Assembly (NCBI GenBank): GCA_905182825.1
Contig: CAJJDJ010000181.1
Span: 1-7,125 of the forward strand
Source of the DNA: Thiotrichaceae bacterium UBA7359
GTDB lineage: Bacteria > Pseudomonadota > Gammaproteobacteria > Eutrophobiales > Eutrophobiaceae
Direction of reading: 5' to 3'
Length of the DNA: 7,125 nt
Notes under the pieces: generated by a model
What the model saw: only the letters and a program-made list of their open reading frames with translations
What the model was told of the DNA's origin: nothing
Database searches by the model: none
In this document: positions 1 through 6,248 of the stretch, piece after piece
How positions within the stretch are numbered: the first letter of the stretch is position 1
Layout of the letters: the number at the start of each line of letters is the position of its first letter
Made by a program: the position numbers and the translations under genes

Positions 1-1209
1 GATACCAAAGACAATGCCTGGAACAAGAACATAGTGAAAATGCGCTACGATGAAATAAGTATCGTGGTACTGAAAATCGACAGGTGTTATGCCCATCATC
101 AAACCAGAGAAACCTCCCAGGGTGAACATGAATAGAACACCTATGGCAAATAACATGGGTGTTTCGAATGTCATAGAGCCTCTCCACATGGTCGCTGTCC
201 AATTAAAGACTTTAACTCCTGTTGGAACTGCAATTGCCATCGTTGCATACATAAAGAACAATTCGCCGGCCAACGGCATACCTACAGTAAACATATGATG
301 CGCCCAAACAAAGAAGGACAAGAATGCAATCGAAGCTGTTGCATAAACCATAGAGGCATAGCCAAATAAAGGCTTACGTGCAAAAGTTGGAATTATTTGT
401 GAAATAATACCGAAGGAGGGCAACACCAAAATGTAGACTTCTGGGTGTCCAAAAAACCAGAATATATGCTGGAATAATACCGGGTCACCGCCACCGGCAG
501 CATCAAAAAAAGCAGTGCCAAAAAATCGATCTGTTAATAACATTGTCACTGCTCCAGCCAATACTGGCATAGCGGCAATTAACAAAAAAGCCGTAATAAT
601 CCAAGTCCAAACAAATAAAGGCAGCCTCATAAAAGTCATACCTGGTGCACGCATATTAAAAACTGTGGCAATAATGTTGATAGCGCCCATAATCGACGAG
701 ATCCCCAGAAAATGAACGGCAAAGATTAAGAAAGGGAAAGCATCACCTAATTGCAATACTAATGGTGGATACATCGTCCACCCACCGGCTGGGGCACCCC
801 CCTGCATAAAGAAGGTAGACAATAATAACGTAAAAGCAAATGGTAGGATCCAAAAACTCATATTATTCATACGTGGCATGGCCATATCTGGCGCACCAAT
901 CATCATCGGAATCATCCAATTAGCTAAGCCAACACCAGCGGGCATCACAGCACCAAAAATCATAACTAGTGCATGAACAGTAGTCATTGAATTATAAAAT
1001 TGGGGATCAACAAATTGTAACCCTGGCTGAAAAAGTTCAGCTCGTATTACCATTGCCATGGCGCCGCCGATAAAAAACATAATCAAAGAGAACACCAAAT
1101 ACATCGTACCGATGTCCTTATGATTGGTCGAAAATAGCCAACGGCCTATGCCTGTCGGTTTGTGATCGTGATGATCGTGATGATCTTCGTGGATAACTGC
1201 TTCACCCAT
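1..1209 (-). CDS. coxA: Cytochrome c oxidase subunit I, partial (3' end missing)
   Basis: Catalytic subunit of the aa3/caa3-type terminal oxidase in the cytoplasmic membrane; it reduces O2 to water and pumps protons. The frame is open from the ATG at 1209 to the left edge, giving 403 residues; the family is usually about 530, so roughly the last quarter is missing. Visible residues by homology to Paracoccus subunit I: heme a ligand H79; D108 in GAPDMA (D-channel entry); GHPEVY at 254-259 with CuB ligand H255, E257 and the cross-linking Y259; H304-H305 (CuB); K333 in PTGVKVFNW (K-channel); H390 (heme a3) and H392 (heme a) in VAHFHYV. E257 in the HPEVY motif marks an A1-type oxidase. About nine hydrophobic helices are complete and the sequence stops in the tenth. 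The N-terminus (residues 7-17) is rich in His and Asp. An AGAGGA ribosome site (1217-1222) lies 7 nt before the ATG. It follows coxB by 54 nt and is probably co-transcribed with it. Confidence 0.97.
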   Translation of the reverse strand, partial: MGEAVIHEDHHDHHDHKPTGIGRWLFSTNHKDIGTMYLVFSLIMFFIGGAMAMVIRAELFQPGLQFVDPQFYNSMTTVHALVMIFGAVMPAGVGLANWMIPMMIGAPDMAMPRMNNMSFWILPFAFTLLLSTFFMQGGAPAGGWTMYPPLVLQLGDAFPFLIFAVHFLGISSIMGAINIIATVFNMRAPGMTFMRLPLFVWTWIITAFLLIAAMPVLAGAVTMLLTDRFFGTAFFDAAGGGDPVLFQHIFWFFGHPEVYILVLPSFGIISQIIPTFARKPLFGYASMVYATASIAFLSFFVWAHHMFTVGMPLAGELFFMYATMAIAVPTGVKVFNWTATMWRGSMTFETPMLFAIGVLFMFTLGGFSGLMMGITPVDFQYHDTYFIVAHFHYVLVPGIVFGI

Positions 1210-1216
1210 CTGTCTA

Positions 1217-1222
1217 TCCTCT
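1217..1222 (-). promoter_or_regulatory. Shine-Dalgarno site of coxA
   Basis: The minus strand reads AGAGGA here, with 7 nt to the ATG at 1207-1209. This fixes the coxA start and places the His/Asp-rich stretch inside the protein. It lies in the 54-nt coxB-coxA spacer (1210-1263), which otherwise shows only AT-rich sequence and no terminator-like hairpin. Confidence 0.75.
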
Positions 1223-1263
1223 ATTAACTATCTATTAGTTTATTAATGTTTAAAATATTTCTG

Positions 1264-2409
1264 TTATCTTGCTGCTTTTACATCCGACGGTTGAACAGTA
1301 TCTTTTACTATATTGTCCCAAGAGTTTCGTTCATGAGTAATCACAGCGGCAATGTCGGCATCATTTAATTGATCTTTAAACGCTGGCATCAAATTTTTAC
1401 CGTTAAGAAGTAGGTTAATCATGTCTTTCTGTGGGCCATTAACAATTCCACTACCATTCAACGCGGGAAATAAACCTTCAATGCCATTACCATCAGCTTG
1501 ATGACATGAAGCACAATTTGCAGAGTAAATAGATTTGCCTTTTGCTAATAATTCGTCTTTGGACCATTCACGATTCGCACCATCCGCAGCAGCTAGCTGA
1601 AGAATTTTTTGCTCCTCTACCCAAACAGAGTATTCTTCTTTTGAAACGGCATGTAAAACAACGGGCATAAAACCATGATTTTGTCCGCATAACTCCGTGC
1701 ATTTTCCACGATAGATACCTGGCTCCTCTATATAAGTCCAATTATCGTTAATATATCCAGGCACTGCATCACGCTTCCACCCCAAAGCAGGTACCCACCA
1801 AGCATGTATAACGTCTGCTGCTGTAGTCAAAATTCTTATTTTTGTATCCACAGGGAGCACAACTGGATTATCCACATTTCTAAGATAGTTTTTGATTGTC
1901 TTCGGGTCTATACCTGAGTTTCTTTGACTTGCTTTATAATCTTCCTCTGACAACGCACTAAAAAAACTTATGCCTTTACCCTCTCCATCAAGATAATCAT
2001 ATTTCCATTTCCACTGATAACCAGTAACTTTCAACGTCATCTCTGCACCGCCTGTTTTTTCCATAAAAACAAGTGTTTTAGTTGCTGGTATGGCCATCCC
2101 GACTAAAATCAAGATCGGAATAACCGTCCACGTGATTTCAGCAGCCGTGCTGTGATGAAATTGAGCAGCAACCGCGCCTTTTGATTTTCTATGATAGAAA
2201 ATTGACCATGCCATAACACCGAAAACAGCGATACCAATTGCTGTAACAATATACAAAATAATCATATGTAGTTCATAGACTTTTTGACTGGTTGGCGTAA
2301 CGCCTTCGGTCAAATTAAGTGGATATTCAGCCAGAACAGCCCCACTCACTAAGAACAATGAAACTGCAACTAACTGAAGCACAGTTTGTTTTAATTTATC
2401 GACTGACAT
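1264..2409 (-). CDS. coxB: Cytochrome c oxidase subunit II with C-terminal cytochrome c domain
   Basis: Electron-entry subunit of the oxidase, 381 residues. Residues 1-27 look like a signal peptide with a probable cut after VLA27; there is no lipobox cysteine. Two membrane helices follow (about 47-72 and 93-115), then the periplasmic cupredoxin domain. The aromatic patch YQWKWKY (131-137) is where electrons normally enter. The CuA ligands are all present: H202 in DVIHAWW, then C237, E239, C241, H245 and M248. A short linker leads to a class I cytochrome c domain (about 285-370) with heme motif CASCH (299-303) and likely axial Met341 in LMPAF. Such a fusion is typical of caa3-type oxidases and common in gammaproteobacteria, where it allows direct electron delivery to CuA. 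The ATG at 2409 has GAGGA 7 nt upstream. coxA follows after 54 nt, which suggests one operon. Confidence 0.97.
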   Translation of the reverse strand: MSVDKLKQTVLQLVAVSLFLVSGAVLAEYPLNLTEGVTPTSQKVYELHMIILYIVTAIGIAVFGVMAWSIFYHRKSKGAVAAQFHHSTAAEITWTVIPILILVGMAIPATKTLVFMEKTGGAEMTLKVTGYQWKWKYDYLDGEGKGISFFSALSEEDYKASQRNSGIDPKTIKNYLRNVDNPVVLPVDTKIRILTTAADVIHAWWVPALGWKRDAVPGYINDNWTYIEEPGIYRGKCTELCGQNHGFMPVVLHAVSKEEYSVWVEEQKILQLAAADGANREWSKDELLAKGKSIYSANCASCHQADGNGIEGLFPALNGSGIVNGPQKDMINLLLNGKNLMPAFKDQLNDADIAAVITHERNSWDNIVKDTVQPSDVKAAR

Positions 2410-2416
2410 ACAACAA

Positions 2417-2421
2417 TCCTC
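2417..2421 (-). promoter_or_regulatory. Shine-Dalgarno site of coxB
   Basis: GAGGA on the minus strand, 7 nt before the ATG at 2407-2409. It supports that start, which also gives a well-formed signal peptide. Confidence 0.75.
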
Positions 2422-2470
2422 AGCATTGATGATTTTTATTTATGATAACTAATTCTTTTTGTAATATTAC

Positions 2471-2503
2471 TTTATACAATTCTTTTGTGGCACCAGAATT
2501 ATA
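2471..2503 (-). promoter_or_regulatory. Candidate -10 elements of the coxB promoter
   Basis: On the minus strand a perfect TATAAT lies at 2498-2503 and a TATAAA at 2471-2476. Neither has a good TTGACA-like hexamer 16-18 nt upstream, and in such AT-rich DNA these matches can arise by chance. If the TATAAT is used, the coxB leader would be about 80 nt long. The assignment rests on position and one hexamer only. Confidence 0.25.
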
Positions 2504-2555
2504 TTTAGTTCAAACAAACAACTTATATTAGTTTCAATGATCATGACATATCACT

Positions 2556-2658
2556 AATAAGGCTGAAAGCTTTGTATTTTTTATACTTTATCATTAGTTC
2601 GAAGTTATTAACGCCTGATTAAATAATTTCATTAAAATTAATGTTATAAAGCCTTATT
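2556..2658. repeat. Inverted repeat with 9-bp perfect arms and an overlapping local hairpin
   Basis: AATAAGGCT at 2556-2564 is exactly reverse-complementary to AGCCTTATT at 2650-2658, with 85 nt between the arms. The left arm runs directly into the palindrome AAAGCTTT (2566-2573), so 2557-2564 can also fold locally with 2568-2575 around a GAA loop (8 bp including two G-T pairs). On the plus strand this local hairpin is followed by six T (2577-2582), which looks like a weak terminator, but no plus-strand gene leads into it. Function unknown. Confidence 0.5.
2630..2643. repeat. Short AT-rich palindrome
   Basis: CATTAA-AA-TTAATG is a 6-bp perfect inverted repeat with a 2-nt centre, inside the longer inverted repeat. 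It could be a protein-binding site, but nothing identifies a regulator, and AT-rich palindromes are frequent in such spacers. Confidence 0.3.
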
Positions 2659-2762
2659 GCACATAGTTGAGACAACATATGTCCTAGCCTTGTGATTATC
2701 ATCGCTATCTGCGGGCGATAATATGCCCTAAATTAGCCACTCGTTGCAACCTTAAGATTATA

Positions 2763-3455
2763 TTACTTAATACCAAAACCTAGTATATGTGAAAGATCTA
2801 CTTTTTTACTCATTTCAACGTAATTTATATCATTCATATAGCTAAAGTCTGCAATATTCGGACAATCCAGCTCCTTGTTTAATAATGTTCTAGTTTCTTC
2901 TTTATATTGATAACTTCTTTCCACCTGGTTGCTTACCCATCCACATAATGTTATTCCATCAGACTTAATAGCCTCTGCAGTCAATATTGCGTGATTAATA
3001 CAGCCTAAACGAAGCCCAACCACCAATAAAACAGGTAATGCTAATTCATGTACCAACTCGTTCGTTTTAATATCATCAGATAATGACACCCGCCAACCAC
3101 CTACACCTTCTACAACGGTATAATCAGACACTAAGGTTAATTGGTTGTAACTAGACAGGATCGGTGCAATATCGACAATTTCACTTGTCTGCCTAGCAGC
3201 AAAATTAGGTGAAACAGGCTCATTAAAAACAAATGGATTTACAAGATCGTAATCCATAATCTCACTGCAATGCTGCATTATTAAATATGCATCATTATTC
3301 ATAAACTTACCTTTAATATATTTACCACCACTCGCTACAGGCTTCATGCCACTAGCTCTATACCCTTGCTTCTTTAGTGCCTCCATCAGAGTAAGTGTAA
3401 AACAAGTTTTTCCAACTCCAGTATCTGTTCCAGTAATAAAAATACCTTTGCCCAT
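2763..3455 (-). CDS. bioD: Dethiobiotin synthetase
   Basis: Cytoplasmic ATP-dependent enzyme that carboxylates 7,8-diaminopelargonate and closes the ureido ring to give dethiobiotin, the step before BioB. With the ATG at 3453-3455 the protein is 230 residues, the normal family length. The P-loop GTDTGVGKT is at 9-17; KPVASG (38-43) carries the substrate lysine K38; D55 in NNDA, EGVGGW (116-121) and LGCINHA (150-156) match E. coli BioD closely. An in-frame start at 3560 would add 35 residues, but these lie over the end of bioC and resemble nothing in BioD, so I reject it. The chosen ATG comes 2 nt after the bioC stop and has no clear Shine-Dalgarno site, which suggests translational coupling. 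It is the last gene of the biotin operon. Confidence 0.95.
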   Translation of the reverse strand: MGKGIFITGTDTGVGKTCFTLTLMEALKKQGYRASGMKPVASGGKYIKGKFMNNDAYLIMQHCSEIMDYDLVNPFVFNEPVSPNFAARQTSEIVDIAPILSSYNQLTLVSDYTVVEGVGGWRVSLSDDIKTNELVHELALPVLLVVGLRLGCINHAILTAEAIKSDGITLCGWVSNQVERSYQYKEETRTLLNKELDCPNIADFSYMNDINYVEMSKKVDLSHILGFGIK

Positions 3456-3457
3456 AA

Positions 3458-4363
3458 TTATATTAGTTTTCTTGATTTTAGATCTTGTTTCAACTTGTCC
3501 AATGATATTGACTGAGACTTGATATCCCCACTGATAGTTTTTTCTTTGTCTGGCTGCCAAGCATGTCCATAAACAACTTCATATGTGGCAGGTAATTTAT
3601 CATTTGAGCGCAAGGTTTCATAATGCGCAATAACTTTATTCAAACGCTGTTTACCAGTTAATGATTTTCTTCTACCTTTATTTACATTTTGTGCTCCGAT
3701 ACTCTTTAGTTCATGCATTAATTGCAAGCAATCGCTGTAAGTCATGACTATATGTTCAACACTTAGAACCGGCGAATGCAGCCCGTTGCGAATCAGTGAA
3801 TCACCGACATCATGCATATCAACAAACGCATTAACATGAATATCGTCGTCTACTTTTTTCCAGCAGTCGCGTAATTCTTTTAATGTATCTGGGCCAAAGC
3901 TTGAGAATAAAAAAACGCCTCCAGGCTTGAGCATTCGTTTAACTTCAGCAAACACAAAATCCAAATCCTTGCACCATTGCAACATCAAATTACTAAATAC
4001 TAAATCAAACTGGTTGTCTTGTATGGGCATTTGAGATGCATCAGCACAAACAAAATGATTATTTGAAAAATATCTTGGCGACTGTTTTTGCGCTATTTTT
4101 AACATTTCTCTTGAAATATCACTTTGAAAATATTGTGCTTTTTTAAATCTTTTTTTTAATATTCTTGAGCCATAACCAGTACCTGAGCCCATATCCAAAA
4201 TCAATAATGGGTTAGTTTTAATCAAATCAAATGACTCGATTAGTCGTTCGACAACAGCTTTTTGTAAGACCGAAGCGTTGTCATAATTTTTTGCGGCCAC
4301 ATCAAACGCATGGGCAACATCATATCTCCTTATGTCATAAACATTATTATCTAATTTGTGCAC
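3458..4363 (-). CDS. bioC: Malonyl-ACP O-methyltransferase
   Basis: SAM-dependent methyltransferase that methylates the free carboxyl of malonyl-ACP, so that fatty acid synthesis can extend it to pimeloyl-ACP methyl ester. The protein has 301 residues. The AHAFDVAAKNYD region (17-28) is the usual BioC N-terminus. SAM motif I ILDMGSGTGYGS is at 55-66, the acidic residue D82 follows the next strand, FDLVFSNLMLQW is at 119-130 and LKPGGVFLFSSFGPDTL at 145-161. YEVVYGHAW (261-269) is typical of the longer non-enteric BioC; E. coli BioC (251 residues) lacks this tail. The start is a GTG at 4361-4363: the codon just before it is an in-frame TAA (4364-4366) and no later ATG precedes the conserved domain. 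The gene begins inside bioH (17-nt overlap) with only a weak AGG upstream, so coupling to bioH is likely. Confidence 0.94.
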   Translation of the reverse strand: MHKLDNNVYDIRRYDVAHAFDVAAKNYDNASVLQKAVVERLIESFDLIKTNPLLILDMGSGTGYGSRILKKRFKKAQYFQSDISREMLKIAQKQSPRYFSNNHFVCADASQMPIQDNQFDLVFSNLMLQWCKDLDFVFAEVKRMLKPGGVFLFSSFGPDTLKELRDCWKKVDDDIHVNAFVDMHDVGDSLIRNGLHSPVLSVEHIVMTYSDCLQLMHELKSIGAQNVNKGRRKSLTGKQRLNKVIAHYETLRSNDKLPATYEVVYGHAWQPDKEKTISGDIKSQSISLDKLKQDLKSRKLI

Positions 4364-5087
4364 TTATAAACCTATCTATTATATTAAATGTCTCATGCGG
4401 TTGATGAACAAACGGGACATGGCAACTATTTTTTATAATCTCGCATTTCATTTGTGGTCGTAATTGTTTTAATTGTTTAGCTATATCTGGACTTATAAGC
4501 ACGTCTTGCTCGGCAAGCAAATATTGAGTAGGCAAGCGTAAAGCTTCAAACTCTTTTCTTTGATCTATTTGAACTAATTCATTCAACCAAGCAAAAAGTA
4601 TTGGACTATATTTTTCATGAGCAACGCTTGGTCTTATTGTTCTTAACATTTTTTTTGTGTCTTTGTCGCTCTGAGCAATTAGCCCAGAAAAATATTCGAT
4701 TGTGTCTTTAGGATTCTTCAACAAGTTACATTGTAGACTCAAGATTGATTTCTTATCTAATACATTGTTCCAATTAGGCCTATTGAGAAAACATGGTGTA
4801 CTAGCAATGTAAACAATACCTTTTATTCTATCAGTTAAAGTTGCTATCCGCGTAGCAACTAAGCCCCCAAAGGACCAAGCGATAATCACAGTATCTTTTT
4901 CAATTTTATTTTTTATATACTCGGCTAAAACTTCCACCCCACTTGCTTTTACCTCTTCAGCTATTGTGTAAAGGCATACAGCATCAACATCATTGAAAAC
5001 ATGTAGTCTGGCAAGAACGTTGTTCCAGATTGACTTATTAATGCCCCAACCATGTAACAGAATACAGCTCAGTTTTTGTTTATTCAT
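4347..5087 (-). CDS. bioH: Pimeloyl-ACP methyl ester carboxylesterase
   Basis: Alpha/beta hydrolase of 246 residues that removes the methyl group from pimeloyl-ACP methyl ester and so ends the BioC-started chain extension. LHGWG (11-15) forms the oxyanion region and holds the conserved W14. The likely nucleophile is S72 in AWSFGG, with D195 in AEQDVLIS and H223 in SCHVPF completing the triad; STPCF (96-100) matches the SSPCF of E. coli BioH. The first glycine of the GxSxG elbow is alanine (A70), which is unusual. The gene lies between bioF and bioC as in Pseudomonas, which supports BioH over another hydrolase. The ATG overlaps the bioF stop by 8 nt (ATGAATAA) and no strong ribosome site is visible, so translation is probably coupled to bioF. 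Confidence 0.93.
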   Translation of the reverse strand: MNKQKLSCILLHGWGINKSIWNNVLARLHVFNDVDAVCLYTIAEEVKASGVEVLAEYIKNKIEKDTVIIAWSFGGLVATRIATLTDRIKGIVYIASTPCFLNRPNWNNVLDKKSILSLQCNLLKNPKDTIEYFSGLIAQSDKDTKKMLRTIRPSVAHEKYSPILFAWLNELVQIDQRKEFEALRLPTQYLLAEQDVLISPDIAKQLKQLRPQMKCEIIKNSCHVPFVHQPHETFNIIDRFISAQIR

Positions 5088-6234
5088 TATCTGATTTATT
5101 CTTTATATTTTGAACCAAACACGTAACCTGTTTCTTGTCGTGTATAGCAGTGAGACTTACCCTTAAACGTGAAGTATTCTTAGGGATTGTTGGCGGACGT
5201 ATTGCTATTACTAATAACTTGTTACGATATAATGCCTCACTTAACTCAACTGCCTTCTTTGCATTGCCGACAATATAAGGCTGTATGTGTGATATGGATT
5301 CATGTGCTCTTAAATTTGCATGCCGCATTGACTCTTTATAAAATTTAATCAGGCTATATAAATTTTCTCGCTGCTCTATACCATTAATTACCAATTCAAT
5401 TGCTTTTGTCATTGTAACTGCTAATGACGGTGGCATGGCGGTTGTGTAAATATAAGTTCTCGCTTTTTGAACGAATGCTTCTATATACAATGAGCTTCCC
5501 GAAATAAAAGCACCGCAACCCCCAAATGATTTACCAAATGTACCTATCAACAGCGGCACTTCTGCTTGGTTAAGTTTTTTTAATTCTAACAAACCAGCTC
5601 CAGTCTCACCCAAAACACCTATTCCATGAGCATCATCAACTATTAGAACTGCATCATACTTTTTACATAATTTTGCAATTTCAACAATAGGGGCAAAATC
5701 TCCATCCATACTAAAAACACCATCAGTCATTACTACTAGATTATATTTACTATATTTTTCTAGTAATGTTTCAAGATGATTTGTATCTCCATGACTATAA
5801 CGGACTAGACTGCCAACAGATAACTGAGCCGCATCTATTAAAGAAGCATGGTTGAGCTTATCTTGTAAAACAATCGTGTTTTTGTTTATTAAAACAGAAG
5901 CAATGGCAAGATTGGCTAAATAGCCGGAACTAAACACTAATGCGGCATCTCTTTTAAGAAATTTCGCTAATCTCTCTTCTAATGTTCTATGTGGTTTTGA
6001 ATAACCTGTGACCAACTGTGATGATTTTCCCCCGATGCCATATTCTTCAATAGCATCAATCATACATTCTTTCAAAATAGTATTGTCTGCTAAACCTAAA
6101 TAGTCGTTGCTGCTGAAGTTTATATACTCTTCTCTTTCAATTGTAACAAACGGCCCTTTTGAGAAATCTACAACTTTTCTGATTCTATATAGGCCATCAC
6201 TCTTACGTTGATTGATTTCGTCAACAAGATTCAT
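5080..6234 (-). CDS. bioF: 8-amino-7-oxononanoate synthase
   Basis: PLP-dependent enzyme of the alpha-oxoamine synthase family. It condenses pimeloyl-ACP (or -CoA) with L-alanine, releasing CO2, to give 8-amino-7-oxononanoate (KAPA). The 384 residues equal the length of E. coli BioF. SSNDYLGLA (41-49) is the family signature; GYSKPHRTLE (77-86), H129 in LNHASL (stacks on PLP), D200 and H203 in VDDAHG (cofactor contacts) and GTFGKSFGG (231-239) with the Schiff-base lysine K235 are all intact. RPPTIP (346-351) and RLRVSLTA (356-363) form the usual C-terminal part. The ATG at 6232-6234 follows the bioB stop by 14 nt with only a poor purine stretch upstream. Confidence 0.97.
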   Translation of the reverse strand: MNLVDEINQRKSDGLYRIRKVVDFSKGPFVTIEREEYINFSSNDYLGLADNTILKECMIDAIEEYGIGGKSSQLVTGYSKPHRTLEERLAKFLKRDAALVFSSGYLANLAIASVLINKNTIVLQDKLNHASLIDAAQLSVGSLVRYSHGDTNHLETLLEKYSKYNLVVMTDGVFSMDGDFAPIVEIAKLCKKYDAVLIVDDAHGIGVLGETGAGLLELKKLNQAEVPLLIGTFGKSFGGCGAFISGSSLYIEAFVQKARTYIYTTAMPPSLAVTMTKAIELVINGIEQRENLYSLIKFYKESMRHANLRAHESISHIQPYIVGNAKKAVELSEALYRNKLLVIAIRPPTIPKNTSRLRVSLTAIHDKKQVTCLVQNIKNKSDNE

Positions 6235-6248
6235 TTAAAAAAATCTTA

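Larger units (their letters stand above)
2410..2762. other. AT-rich intergenic region between bioD and coxB
   Basis: This 353-nt stretch separates the end of the biotin operon from coxB. I recognise no gene, tRNA or mobile element in it. It should contain the 3' end of the bio transcript and the coxB promoter. It is clearly richer in A and T than the genes beside it and holds several short inverted repeats: ATTATC/GATAAT at 2695-2700 and 2717-2722, GGGC/GCCC at 2713-2716 and 2725-2728, the repeats listed separately, and a perfect 10-bp palindrome GTAATATTAC at 2461-2470. None of these on the minus strand is followed by a T-run, so no standard intrinsic terminator for bioD is visible. Confidence 0.8.

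Noticed and set aside
89..298. Plus-strand open frame of 69 codons
   Set aside because: It lies entirely antisense to highly conserved coxA sequence, has no recognisable domain and shows the low-complexity composition of a shadow frame.
515..715. Plus-strand open frame of 66 codons
   Set aside because: Also antisense to conserved coxA helices, with no ribosome site or domain; a shadow frame.
2557..2582. Plus-strand hairpin with T-run as a real terminator
   Set aside because: It points against both neighbouring operons and no plus-strand gene reaches it; the stem also has two G-T pairs. Listed only as part of the repeat.
2713..2728. GGGC/GCCC hairpin as a bioD terminator
   Set aside because: Only a 4-bp GC stem with an 8-nt loop and no T-run behind it on the minus strand.
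4240..4323. 27-codon open frame on the minus strand behind an AAGGAG motif inside bioC
   Set aside because: Too short, unlike any known peptide to my knowledge, and in the wrong frame within conserved bioC sequence. It is kept only as a point about bioC initiation.
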